Assembly (NCBI RefSeq): GCF_004379255.2
Contig: NC_056050.1
Coordinates: forward strand, 11,965,410 to 12,029,409
DNA: 64,000 nucleotides
DNA from: Salvia splendens
Lineage: Eukaryota > Streptophyta > Magnoliopsida > Lamiales > Lamiaceae
Direction of reading: 5' to 3'
A program made the translations under genes and the position numbers. Below are positions 49,440 to 60,548 of the stretch, piece after piece. The notes below the pieces were generated by a model. That model did no database searches, had not been told where the DNA came from, and was given only the letters and a program-made list of their open reading frames with translations. Position 1 is the stretch's first letter; every line of letters starts with the position of its first letter.

Positions 49440-49593
49440 ATACATTACCGCCATCGAAATGGCTCTGATACCAATTTGAATCAATCCCAGATTAATTATT
49501 CCATTATTTGAATAAGAAATATGAATGAAGAGGTATGATGACAAGTAAATAACGCATGAAAAATCCACCGAGATCATCTTGCAGCTGGGCAAG
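49440..49593 (-). repeat. Terminal repeat of the pararetrovirus, right copy (154 bp)
   Basis: Equal in length to the left copy at 41923-42076. It contains the intact primer site. The minus-strand genome begins here. Confidence 0.9.
49461..49473 (-). other. tRNA-Met primer-binding site of the pararetrovirus
   Basis: Plus-strand GGCTCTGATACCA equals TGGTATCAGAGCC on the virus strand. Caulimoviridae use tRNA-Met here to start minus-strand DNA, leaving a discontinuity at this point in the virion DNA. Confidence 0.9.
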
Positions 49594-49608
49594 ATGGCTC
49601 TGAGCCCA

Positions 49609-50024
49609 CGATATACAAAAAATACATGCACGAAACACGCACATATACAAAATACACACTACATAAAACACACATGTCCAGAAAATACACACTACACACC
49701 TTATAAACACACTAACTTTATACACTACAAAATATATTGTACAAAAAATACACACTATACACAGATTATAATCAAAATACACACACATACACATAGTACA
49801 CAAAATACACACTATACACAATAAACAGATTATAATCTTAATACACCCAAACACATGTAGTACACACAAAATACACACAATGCACACATTATATACAAAA
49901 TTCAAATACGTTGTACACAAACACTACATACAATTCACGCAATATACAAACTACACAAAATACAAACATTCGGCTACACGCACTATCGACAATATATATA
50001 CAATACACAAACCGCATACACTAT
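49609..50024 (-). repeat. GT-rich satellite, block 4, inverted
   Basis: The plus strand is here rich in A and C (ACACAAAATACACAC). Read on the minus strand it matches the satellite, including TTTGATTATAAT, GTACAATATATTTTGTAG and GTGCATGTATTTTTTGTATA. Its variant GTGTAGTTTG.ATTG.GTGAA (plus-strand 49942-49960) is also present in block 3 at about 41855-41880 but not in the regular units. Element 3 begins at its right end. Confidence 0.92.
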
Positions 50025-51840
50025 TGAAGGTTGTCGCCCGCGAGTACTCGCTAAGATATGACTCGGAGCGGAGTGAGCAAGTGTGCACAGAGAAAGTTAA
50101 TGCAGATACTCGGTCAAGACTCCGCGCTTCTTAAATCCACTGGATCACTAGGTCCAGGAACTCAAGGAACACATAGTGTTTCTGTCGTTGGACACACTCG
50201 ACTCCCCTTCAACAATTAAATCCCTCAACCCAAATACTATGGATTAGTATAGGGAAGCGGGGTCGATCCCACGAAGATGGATTCGTGAAGTAGTGCTAGA
50301 GACTCTGGAAACAAGCGGTTGCTGCCACGCAAAGGGTTGAGAATTTTACCTAACTCTAGTCCTAGGCACGAAATGTGAATGCTAGACCTAGGAAACTGTA
50401 AACACACTGACAGCAAACATCGTCATGATCGCGAGGTATTAAAATTCACTTCCTAGACAATGTAAACGATTCACAAATTAAGACTAGACAGAGAGAATAA
50501 AAGCAGTGGGGACCACGACTCCAAATATAGCAAGTACGGTAAAAGCTGCAAACAACCAACTCATGCCCTGACTAACAACGACATACATTTCCCTAACCGA
50601 CTCAAGTACGTAAATGGAGAAAACAGAGCACGTACCTAGATTCAAACAGAATATAGAAATCAGGACGCCGGAAACTTGCTACGAATCGGAAATACATCAG
50701 ATCGACATAAACTAGGCGAAGTGAAATGAAAACACGTAAACTAGGCATGAAATTAAATCAGCACTGCTCAGATTCACGTTGAGAGCTCAATCCACTCCGG
50801 ATCCAAGCCACCCGAACTCAACAACCATCAAAATCAACTCTATAACTCCGATTCTTACAGATCTGCTCCGATCAACTCTGAATTCCAACAATCACAGACA
50901 ATCCTACAATATCAGCAAGACTAAACCCCGATTCATCCACAAACAAACTCCATTCTCCCAGATCCAACCACGAACCTGCAATAATCAGCGAAAACAACCA
51001 ACTCCAACAATTCCAACTCCAGAATTCAAGTAAACACAATCAACAAACATAAATCAACACAATCAACATAAGCGAAAATGAAACTTGCATTAAGATAAGA
51101 GAAATATTCAGCAAAGTACGAAACGGAAATTAAATTGTTTCTTCGCCCCACAGAAGGACGGTGTTACAACCCAATCGAGAACGTGAGAAAGCTAGATGTG
51201 AACCCAAGGTGCGTCACCCTGAATCTCCCCTTAGAAAAGAACCCAAGTGTGTGAAAAGTGAACTAAGTTACAAGCTGTTAGCGAGGCCTCCAACCGAGAA
51301 GGTCCCTTCAGCTTGCATGCTTCTTCCTTTTATAGATGCGGACATAGCCTTCTAGAGTCTTCGTAGAAATCCCTATTCTACCCTTCAACTCCGAGGCTTC
51401 CTCCGTCAAGCAATTCTCTTCATAATGTCCACTCTTTCGTCAGTTTCCTAGGACCATGCAATCGTCCTCTTCCTTTCCTGGATCTAGCGAAAACCTTCAC
51501 ACACCTGGCTTTAAACATGCGTTAGACCCAGCGTTTTCATGAAATAAAATCCCTAGACCGATGCATAAAATTGGCCTTATCAAACTGCTCACACTTAAAC
51601 CATGGTTGTCCTCAAGTATGAAAGACAAGAAAAGAAATAAGGCGAATTTCAAGGCACGGTCCCCAAGTATGACTCTACAAAACAACAACAGACTCCTAGA
51701 CCTAGACAACTAACAGACTCAAATAGAAAACATCACAAAAACAAAAAACAACAAACATAACAGATAAACATGAACTAGTTTCAACTTTTAGGCGACCGTC
51801 CCCACAAGCTTAAGTTCAATCCGATCGTCTGCAGTCTTCA
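50025..51840 (-). repeat. 3' LTR of element 3 (1816 bp)
   Basis: On the plus strand it starts TGAAGGTTGTCGCCC and ends GTCTTCA, giving TGAAG/CTTCA inverted ends. The inner end is set by the adjoining polypurine tract. Apart from composition-driven frames nothing coding is seen. Confidence 0.88.
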
Positions 51841-51858
51841 AATCCTCCCCCTTCCTTC
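51841..51858 (-). other. Polypurine tract of element 3
   Basis: Plus-strand AATCCTCCCCCTTCCTTC is GAAGGAAGGGGGAGGATT on the element strand, directly next to the LTR; it would prime plus-strand DNA. Confidence 0.85.
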
Positions 51859-52999
51859 ATCTATCTAAACGGTCTGTCAGTTCGTCAAGATACCCTTTTG
51901 ATTTCCCAGCGGTTAGGTTCGCTCGATCGCTCATTCCTCACCAAGGATGTTAGGATCAACACGTTCCACAGTTAAAGTTATACCACTGATGCGTTGGGTT
52001 ATGAGAGTTTCCCCTTTCTATCATTTCCTTCCCCCCCTTTTTTTTCCTGGGTCAGGTAATATTTTCTTCCTGCCTTTAGGTAGTTAATCTTCTTTTTCCT
52101 CTTTTTATTTTCCCTCGGACTTCGTCCGGCTTATACCTCCGTTTTCTTTCCCCCCCTTTTTTTTCTATATATATATATATATATATATATATTTTCAATA
52201 TACTCCTCCCTGGACATCGTCCAGCTTATACCTCCTGTTCTGGACTTCGTCCAGCTTATACCTCCTCCATAACCCATTTTTTCTCCTTCATACTCTACTC
52301 CCTAAGCATCAAGTGGTAACCCATTTTACATGTTAGCACAAAAGGTGTTTAGGCTTACAACTCACTCTTATAGTAGGGTTGCACAGCTAGGTTATCTAAG
52401 GCTTTTCCATCGTCCTAACTTCATTCAGACCGCTTTTAGTTTATTAAGGAAGAAGGTGTCAAAGTTGACATGCATTCTCTCTTTAATCTCTCTCACTAAG
52501 GGAAACTTGCCTTATTATCTTGCTAGCTCATGCAAAACACACATCCTAAAGACTCTAAAACAGAAAAACAGACACCATACTTACTCCCCCCCCGCCCTCT
52601 TCACTCAAGCTTGTCCCCAAGCTATCCTAGTGAAGGGGGAAAAGGAAGTAAGAACAGCAGACAAAAACATGAAACAAAAACAAACAAGGCGCACAAACAA
52701 AACAAACTTTTCACACTTAGACCGAACATCAGGCTAAGTGGGAGAAGGCACATCATACAAAACCAAGACATGCAAGACAAAACAACCCCTTCTCACACTT
52801 AGACCAAAAATCGGGCTAAGTGTAGGAGGGTATAGCACATATATACAAAACAAAGCATGCTGGCACATAAAAACACAAACGCAAGTAAAACGAAAAGTAA
52901 AAAAAAACAGAAAAGTAAAGGTTACTTGGTTTGGGAGATTAATTCGGGGTCTGGCCCCCTCGGGAGCCAGACTTGGGCGGCACGGCCTGTTGGGTCTCT
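51859..52999 (-). other. Long 3' non-coding region of element 3
   Basis: No gene is supported in this 1.1 kb. It holds three copies of a GGACTTCGTCC.GCTTATACCTCC unit at about 52116-52265, each with a small GGAC/GTCC hairpin, a (TA)n run at 52167-52192 and T/C-rich tracts. A near-duplicate CACACTTAGACC.AA.ATC.GGCTAAGTG occurs at about 52710 and 52795, itself able to form CACTTAG/CTAAGTG hairpins. Confidence 0.7.
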
Positions 53000-55642
53000 T
53001 TAGCTTTCTTTCTTGCCGGTGATTCCCGCTTCTCTGTCCTTTCTTCTGTCTGTCCGGGTACGGTCTTCTTCAGGGTCATGGATTTGGGGATTGATTTCAC
53101 AATCACGGGCTTGCTGGTATACGGGGCGGTTAGAGGTTTTGTCGGCTGGGAAAGCTTTTGAAGAGATAAACTTCCCTGCCCCGGCGATTCCGAAGTGCTT
53201 CCGAAGCAACTCTGGTGTGTCTGGGAACTTCCTGTTAAACCATTTTGTCATCATCATCATTAGTGCGACGGCCTCCGTCATCTTCTCAGTAGACTTGGCC
53301 GATGTAGCCACTAGATCGGAAACACGCCCTTTAAGGGCCACGATCTCTTCCCTAACTTGCCCAACTTCCATCCGCACGTTGTGTACTTCCGTTCTTACTC
53401 TCGTGACCTCCTTCCGTACTCTCTCACTTTCTGCACTGTCCTTTCCTTTGCCCCGTAGGGCCACGATCTCTTCCCTCACCATTTTAATTTCGGATCTAAT
53501 CCATCCGACTTCCTTCCTCATTACTTCCACTTCCACGACTGACTGTCTGGCTCCATCCACATCAGCAACTTCCTTCACTCCCGCCACCTCTTGCTCTTGT
53601 TTGATCTGGGCTTCCGACTTACCAACTTCATAGAAACAGACGTCCTTCCCGTGCGTGATTAGCAACCCCTTGTTAAAGAAGTAATCCATGTTGAAAACTT
53701 CTGGGGGTAGACACATCTTCACTTCTCAGCAGGACTTGTGGATTTTCATAAACACATTCCGCTGTAGATACGCCCCAAGAAGATGGCATGTGTATAGATG
53801 CCGGGAAGGGTTGGCAGTTACTTGGTGGCAGGCTTGAGCTAACCAGTAACCCAAGTGGACACGCACTCCCGTGGCCATGCACCAGGTGAAGTACAAGTCG
53901 GGGGTCGTCAATGCGTTGTTGGCCGTGCCCATCAGATTGTAGCTAATGAAGGTTTGGGCGAACCTCAGGACCCTGTCCTCGATGCGGTGAGCCTTCGAAA
54001 AGCTAGTTTTAAATTGACCCACCCTCGGGTGAGTCAAGAATTCCCATGCGCTCTGTGCTTTAAAGGCTAGTGTGAACTTTGGTGGGCCAACCATTGTCTC
54101 GTTCCATAATCCTTCGTCATGTTCTGTACACGTCAGCAGACCCATTCGTAAAGTTCACTCACGGATGCTCATCACATGCTCTTCATTGAAAAGCCGGAAG
54201 TTGATGGAATCGGCATCCAAGTCAGTGGTGGATTTAAACCAAAAAGTCGAGAAAAATTCCCGGGCCAAGTCTATCAGAACCTCAAGGGTGCTATGTTTTA
54301 GCAACCAGCCAAAGCCGATTGCGTCTATATACCCCCGAAATTCATCGTTGCTCGAGATCTCCTTTAGTTCCGTCGAGTCGTACATCTTCCCGAACTTAGC
54401 AACCTTTCCTAAACCACTCTTCTCCGTGTATATTGCTGTGCGTTTTGGATCCGCGAACTTCCTCATCTCGTTCAGCAGCTCTCTAGTAATCCAGATTTCT
54501 TTCGGCTCAAAGTTGAGCTCCACCTCTTGTTCTTCGTCGGAGTCACTGGACTCAGCAGCGTACGGTACTTTAGCAGGTGGAGTGAGAGAGTGTTCAACGG
54601 TCTTTCCTTTTGCTTTCTTGATCGAGGAAGGAGCAATCTGTTTTCCTTTCCTCTTTCTATCCACCGCCTGACGGCGCTCCTCCTTGTCACTCTCCTCATC
54701 GTTAAGACTAGGAGAGATTACCTGCTCAGGGGCTACAGTCTCTAGACCCAGCGACCCTTCTTCCGTCTGCTGGACGGTTTCATCTATCTCATCAAGTAGG
54801 CTCCGGCGAGCTTGCCTCCTTGCTTCCCTTGCATTAACCGGCGAATCGTTCCTTCGGGGACATCAGTCAAGTCCACTATCAAATTCATCCTGTCGCCGAT
54901 GGGTTCCTGTACATTTCCAAAGACGAGGGCTTCTCCCTCTTCATGCAGTAAAGGGGTTGCCCCAGTGATGTAAATAGGGGTTTCTGTCCCCCTCCAAACC
55001 ATCTCTATCGTGGGCTTTGGCACCCACCGCTTGTACAGGGGTTTCCCCCTTACTAACGTTTTCTTGGGCGTCATCGCCCTTTAGAACATCATCACCAACA
55101 ACAGGGGTTTCCCCCTCAACAAACTCCTCCAAAACAGGGGTTCCCTCTGTACGACTAACAGTAACAGCAGAAAGATCCACACCCTCAGATTCAGGTAGGG
55201 ATTCTCTCTCAACAAAATCCACAGCGGCAAACACAGTATTCACCTCTTCAGAAACGTCAACCACGTTACCTTTTACCTCTAAAACAGGGATTTCCCCCTC
55301 AGTGACAGAACCTAACCTGGGTTCACTTACGGCCAACAATTCCAACCCCGCGGTCAGATCTGCTTCTTCTTCACGAGTTTCCGCGACGGTGGTTTCTTGA
55401 ACGACAATAGTGATTTCTGGAACTGCCTCCGGCTCAGCGGTGGCTTCTTGAACTGTCTCTGGTGGCGGTGTGGTGGATGTTGAAACGGCTGGTACGGATT
55501 TCCCCATCATAGATGCGAACATGGCGAACGCCTCCATAGCTTTTTCTGGCCCCCCAAATTTTTGTAGTAGATCAGCCATGAATGCCGCCGCGTTAGAATC
55601 GGCGGAACTCAAAGTGTTTCCGGTATTCTGCTTGTTATCCAT
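53000..55642 (-). pseudogene. Env-like (third) ORF of element 3, interrupted
   Basis: Starting at 55642, mostly one frame runs left to 53000. It enters another frame near 55020 and returns near 54800, and has TGA stops at 54155-54157 and 53726-53728. The N-terminal part (55642-55000) is acidic and Pro/Thr/Val-rich. The middle (54664-53726) contains EFRGYIDAIGFGWLL, a Trp-rich segment and DADSINFRLFNEEHV, a pattern found in the so-called putative plant transposon protein domain of Athila-type elements. The C-terminal part (53722-53000) is a long coiled coil (REEIVALRGK, repeated later as REEIVALKGR). No clear transmembrane helix or signal peptide is visible, so env-like refers to position only. 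Role unknown. Confidence 0.7.
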
Positions 55643-56220
55643 GAAGAATTCTGTAGAAATTTTGACAAAAACTTGGACAGAAATTTTCTTGGATTAGGGT
55701 TAGAGAAAGAAAACCTAGAGAGAAATTTGGGGAATTCTGGATGTAGAGAGAGAGTGAGTAAGGAAAAATAAAAGGCAGCACAGGGTTTTTAGCTGATGGG
55801 TACGGATGAGGACGGTTTTGCAGGCATGACGCTAGCAACCATACGTCTCCTCATAAAGGTGCCCCTTTAGTTTTGAAATCCGAACCGGTGCTAATTCCCG
55901 CCAATGTTTTGCTCCTCAACTCCCTGCCCCAGTAGATACTCTCTGTAGAACTACACATAAAAAGAATCAAACTAAAAAATTGAAACGCCAGACCCCCCAG
56001 ATCTAGGATATGACAATATCAAAAACATTTCCAAGGAGTCTGGTATTTCGAAAATATTTTTGGAAGATTATTTTTTCTGATTTGTTTGGGTTTTCTTGAT
56101 TTAAGGAAAACAATTAAATATTTACAAATTGTGTTCAAGTGTTCTCACGATTCCTAGGTCAGGTCATGATAAAAATTTTTTGATACATGGACCTAGGAAG
56201 TCCTTAAGAACACTCTCTTC
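55643..56220 (-). other. Spacer between pol and the env-like ORF of element 3
   Basis: 578 bp without a supported gene; AT-rich near 56000-56120. In related elements the third ORF is thought to be made from a spliced or separate RNA. I could not identify a splice site or promoter with confidence. Confidence 0.5.
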
Positions 56221-57459
56221 CTAGACCGATAAGGCGATATCAGGGAGTGCGCGTAGTGGCATTTCGTCCACTACACACAGCTCCAAGTTATCCCTAAATA
56301 CCTTCACACGATGACCGTTAACAAGAAAAGGAGTTAAGTTTGAAGCACTTCCCTGGATCTCTATTGCTCCATTTGCACGAAGACTCACAATAGTGTATGG
56401 TCCAGTCCATTTGGACTTCAGCTTACCAGGCATTAACTTGAGCCGGGATTGGAACAGGAGAACTTTCTGCCCAACTTGCAGTTCCTTGGTCCGGAGATTC
56501 TTATCATGCCAAAGCTTTGTCTTTTCTTTGTACCACATCACTGATTCGTAAGACTCAAGCCTCAATTCTTCCAACTCCTGGAGCTGCAGTTTCCTCTCTC
56601 CCTCACAGGCTTGAGGACTCATATTAATCTCCTTGACTGCCCAGTACGCCCTATGCTCAATTCCCACCGGCAAGTGACACATCTTGCCGAATACTAACCT
56701 ATAAGGAGACATTCCAATGGGCATTTTATATGCTGTTCTATATGCCCATAGTGCGTCATCAAGTCTCTTACTCCAGTCCTTCCTTGACGGATTAACCGTC
56801 TTTTCAAGAATCGCTTTGATTTCCCTGTTTGATATTTCAGCTTGCCCATTTGATTGAGGATGATATGGTGTGGAAAGGCGATGGTGAACTCCGTACTTTC
56901 TCATTAGAGCTTCAATAGTCCGGTTACGGAAATGCGTCCCATTATCAGATATTATAACTCTGGGCACGCCGTACCTATTAAAGATGTTAGCTCTAAGAAA
57001 TTTCGCTACCTCTTTGGCTTCACACGATGCGGTCGCCTTGGCCTCGATCCACTTTGAAACATAATCAACTGCCATAAGTATGTATGCGTTCCCGTATGAA
57101 GACGGAAATGGACTCATGAAAACCATTCCCCAGACATCGAAGATCTCACACACAATCACTGGAACTTGTGGCATTTCGTCCCTACTGGAGATTTCCCCTG
57201 TCTGTTGACACCTCTCACAGTTCTGACAAAACTCGAAAGCATCCTTATGCAATGTAGGCCAGTAAAAACCACTATCTAACACCTTCCCTGCGGTCTTCCT
57301 AGGTCCAAAGTGACCTCCACAAGCTAGGGCATGGCAATGGTTCAGCACATCCCATTGTTCCCATTCTGGTATGCATCTTCTAATCACTTGGTCAGCTCCC
57401 ATTTTCCACAAATACGGGTCGTCCCAGAAATAATACTTGGCCTCACTTTTGAGCTTCAT
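56221..57459 (-). pseudogene. Integrase of element 3, first catalytic Asp lost
   Basis: This is 412 open codons in a different phase from RT. The HHCC zinc domain ([12 protein letters not shown] to [11 protein letters not shown]) is at about residues 40-88. In the catalytic core the first acidic site reads GMVFMSPF where related elements have Asp before FM, so Val replaces the metal-binding residue. The second (ISDNGTHF) and third ([10 protein letters not shown]) sites are present. A C-terminal domain with [19 protein letters not shown] (GPY/F-like, followed by TGPYTI) completes it. In its present form the enzyme should not join DNA. Confidence 0.88.
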
Positions 57460-57503
57460 CCTCTCCAGTGACTAAGTAATTTGGCAGGTCAGCGAACCAT
57501 GGC

Positions 57504-58586
57504 TCATCGTTTTGATGACATTTCCCTTTTTCGGCTTCCCCTGGACCTGTTAACGCCATAATCTCTTCCCTTAGGTCGAGGAAATTCTTTCACATAGTAC
57601 AGATGTTCCTCGGGGAATGCATCGGGTATTGCTTCCTCGGTCTCCCCTTGAAATATCCTACTCAGGTGATCGGCCACCTTATTTTCTGTCCCCTTTTTAT
57701 CTCTGACTTTCCAATCGAATTCCTGCAAAAGCAACACCCAACGGATTAATCTCGGTTTGGATTCTTTCTTCGCCAACAGGTACTTTATAGCCGCGTGGTC
57801 GGTGAAGACTATCACCCTCGACCCAAGCAAGTACGGGCAAAATTTCTCAAATGAGTACACTACCGCCAGCATTTCCTTTTCAGTAGTGTCATAATTTCTC
57901 TGAGCCTGATTCAGCGTTTTTGAAGCATAAAAGATCACATAGCTTTTCCCATCGACTCTTTGACCTAGCACCGCTCCCACGGCATAGTCGCTTGCGTCGC
58001 ACATGATCTCAAAAGGTAGATTCCAGTCGGGTGCTCTAATATTGGGAGCAGAAACTAACCTGTTCTTCAACAACTGAAAAGCTTTTTTGCACTCCTCATC
58101 GAAAACAAAATCAACATCGTTATGCAACAGGTGAGTGAGTGGCTGAGCAATTCTCGCAAAATCCTTTATAAACCTCCTATAAAATCCTGCATGCCCTAGG
58201 AATCCTCTCACCTCTTTCTGATTCGTCGGGTAAGGCAGTTTTGAGATAACATCGATTTTTGCTTGATCTACCTGTATGACTCTTTCCGATACCACATGCC
58301 CTAGGAAAATTCCCTCGGTGACCATAAAGTGGCATTTCTCGAAATTCAAAACCAAGTGCTTCTCCTGACACCTCCTCAGTACTACATCCAAACTTGCCAA
58401 ACACGAGTCAAATGAATTCCCGTACACGGTGAAGTCATCCATAAAAATCTCGATGCAATCCTCCAGGAAATCCAAGAAGATACTGATCATACACCACTGA
58501 AAGGTGCCTGGCGCATTGCACAGACCAAACGGCATCCGTCTATAAGCATACGTTCCAAAGGGACACGTGAAAGTCGTCTTCTCCTA
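57504..58586 (-). pseudogene. Reverse transcriptase palm and RNase H of element 3
   Basis: From a TAG at 58584-58586 leftward: [13 protein letters not shown], the FMDD active site (residues about 31-34 of the open part), the RT connection, and RNase H with [28 protein letters not shown] and a TDHAA segment. The frame ends near 57504 after a frameshift at about 57590 that also misaligns it with integrase. Catalytic residues of both domains are present, but translation would need to cross the TAG and the frameshift. Confidence 0.88.
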
Positions 58587-59372
58587 GTCCTCGGGATCCA
58601 CATAGATTTGAAAATACCCACTATATCCATCCAGGAAGCAGAAATATTGCTTGCCCGCCAACCTCTCCAACATCTGGTCAATGAAAGGTAACGGGAAGTG
58701 ATCCTTCTTAGTAGCCTCGTTCAGCTTCCGGTAGTCGATACACATCCTCCACCCAGTAACAAGTCGAGTGGGGACCAACTCATTTTTATCATTCTTAACC
58801 ACATGTATTCCTGACTTCTTTGGTACCATATGTACTGGACTAACTCATTCACTGTCTGGTATAGAACATATGATTCCAAGGGATAGCAGGTTCAATACTT
58901 CCTTCAGCACTTCTTGCCTCATGTTCGGATTCAACTTGCGTTGCGGGTCCCTGCAGGCTTTTGCTCCTTCTTCTAGACAAATGTGATGCATGCACATATC
59001 TGGACTGATCCCAACTAAGTCAGAGAGTGTCCACCCAATAGCCTTCTTGTGTCTCCGGATCACCTTCAGCAATTTCTCTTTATGTCCCTCGGTCAAGCTG
59101 CTGTTAATAATTACCGGGAAATTTTCATTTTCCTCCAGATACGCATACTTGAGCCCTGGTGGAAGTGTTTTCAATTCTTTCTTGGGAACGTCTTTTTCCT
59201 GGGGCAAGGGATTTTTTTCTGTTGCTTCCGTCGTCATTCCCTTCGTCGACCCAGCAGAACCTTCCACACTCGCCACATAAGGTGTATTCCTTGACCTAGC
59301 TACCTCCGGGTTTGCACAGAATTCCAGAATTGCTTCAGCTAACTCTTCATCTGATAACTCACTTGTGTTCAT
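58584..59372 (-). pseudogene. Protease-RT linker and RT N-terminal part of element 3
   Basis: Two open stretches in the same phase (59372-58845 and 58829-58584) are separated by a TGA at 58845-58847 inside a sequence (SIPDSE then VSPVHMVPKKSG) where Athila relatives usually have Trp. The right part holds LSDEELAEAILEF and HKKAIGWTLSDLVGISP. The left part holds the RT fingers (RLVTGWRMCIDYRKLN) and the first catalytic Asp in FLDGYSGYFQI. The TAG at 58584-58586 lies where relatives usually have Gln. Confidence 0.86.
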
Positions 59373-59381
59373 TGCTTGACA

Positions 59382-60527
59382 CTAACTGGCCACTTCTCTA
59401 TCAATGGCATGACTCATCTCAGAATTCTCAATCTGTTCCTGCATTAATTCGGTCTCAAGATATTCCTGGACCAAGGGGTTAATAACATCCATAGCATGCA
59501 GATTTTCAACGTCAAGAGGTTTCTTCATTGCTTCATCTACACTGAATGTATATTTCTCCCCATTATAGTCAAGGCAAATTGTTCCATCAAAAACATCAAT
59601 GATAGTCTTAGCGGTACGTAGTAAAGGTCTCCCTATAAGTACTCCGCCAGACTCTGCGGACTCATTATCACTCATCTTAATCACATGGAAATCAACCGGA
59701 TACAAGAAGTTATGTACCTTGGCTATCACATTCTCAAGTACCCCTTCAGGACAGATGCATGACCTGTCTGCCAATTGGATCACAACCTTCGTGTCCACCA
59801 TGCCTACCCCCACTAATTTCTTGTATATGGAAAGTGGTAACACATTTATGGATGCACCTAAATCACACATAGCATGCTCGATTCTCACATCACCAATAGA
59901 GATGGGTAAGGTAAACATACCTGGATCATTGCATTTCGAAGGCATCCTCCGCTTTTGAATCACTGCAGAGACGTTCTCGCCTATCAAAATTTTCCCACTG
60001 GGTCTAGCCTTCCCAGCTATGAATTCCTTGATGAACTTGCTAAACACCGGTAGTTTCAAGGCTTGTAAAAATGGTAGATTAATCTCCAATTTCCCGAAAA
60101 TATCCATGAAGTCCACCGGCTCTTCCTTCTTCTTCTTGGCTTCCCCCCGGCTTGGGAAAGGCTTCAGTCGCTTCCCTGCTCCTGTAGAGCTTTCAGCTAA
60201 GAATTCTCCAGTTTCCTCCCTTACTGCCTCGTTCTCCAACTTCGGCTCTGGATCGAGGAAAAAAAACTCAGCTGACCTTGGCAAGGGTTTCTCCACATTC
60301 CCTGTCTTAAGGTCATCCTTGATCCAGGAAGTTCCTCCCTCCAAATTCCTAGGCCTAGGAATTGTAGCTTCGTCCTTGCCTTTCTTGGGGCTTGTCGCTT
60401 CTTTCGTTCTTACCTCTGGCCCATCATATCCTTTCCCGGATCTCAAGGTAATCTGACTTATATTCGCTCTATCCGGTGGCCTTACGGAGGCGGGAATCTT
60501 CCCTTCATTTCCCCTCATATCACTCAA
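59382..60527 (-). pseudogene. Aspartic protease region of the element 3 polyprotein
   Basis: 381 open codons in phase with RT. The first half is a charged linker (ITLRSGKGYDGPEV, then Lys/Glu-rich). A conserved block (FMDIFGKLEINLPFLQAL, about residues 138-156) and the protease active site CDLGASINVLPLSIYKKL (about 222-239) follow. GGVLIGRPLLRTAKTIIDV is near residue 293. It ends at TAG 59382-59384, beyond which the same phase continues. The protease would cut the Gag-Pol precursor. Confidence 0.87.
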
Positions 60528-60548
60528 AGAAGTGGCTATCTGGGATAA

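Larger units (their letters stand above)
41912..49608 (-). mobile_element. Endogenous pararetrovirus (Caulimoviridae), decayed
   Basis: One almost complete virus genome lies on the minus strand. From right to left it shows a tRNA-Met primer site, movement protein, coat protein with zinc knuckle, aspartic protease, reverse transcriptase, RNase H, further ORFs of unknown role and a leader/promoter region. A second copy of the primer-site region follows. No integrase or LTR is present, as expected of Caulimoviridae. The distance between the two copies of the terminal repeat is about 7.5 kb, a normal genome size for the family. Frameshifts and stops break all long frames. The genus (for example florendovirus-like) cannot be fixed by eye. 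Satellite lies on both sides in opposite orientations. Confidence 0.85.

Noticed and set aside
50779..51033. 84-codon frame in the left LTR of element 3, also at 63062-63316
   Set aside because: It is present in both LTRs as expected for LTR sequence, Ser/Thr/Asn/Pro-rich with no motif, and opposite to element direction.
52330..52802. Possible small genes in the 3' non-coding region of element 3
   Set aside because: The frames lie on the plus strand against the element, are overlapping and cross tandem hairpin repeats; no homology is recognisable.
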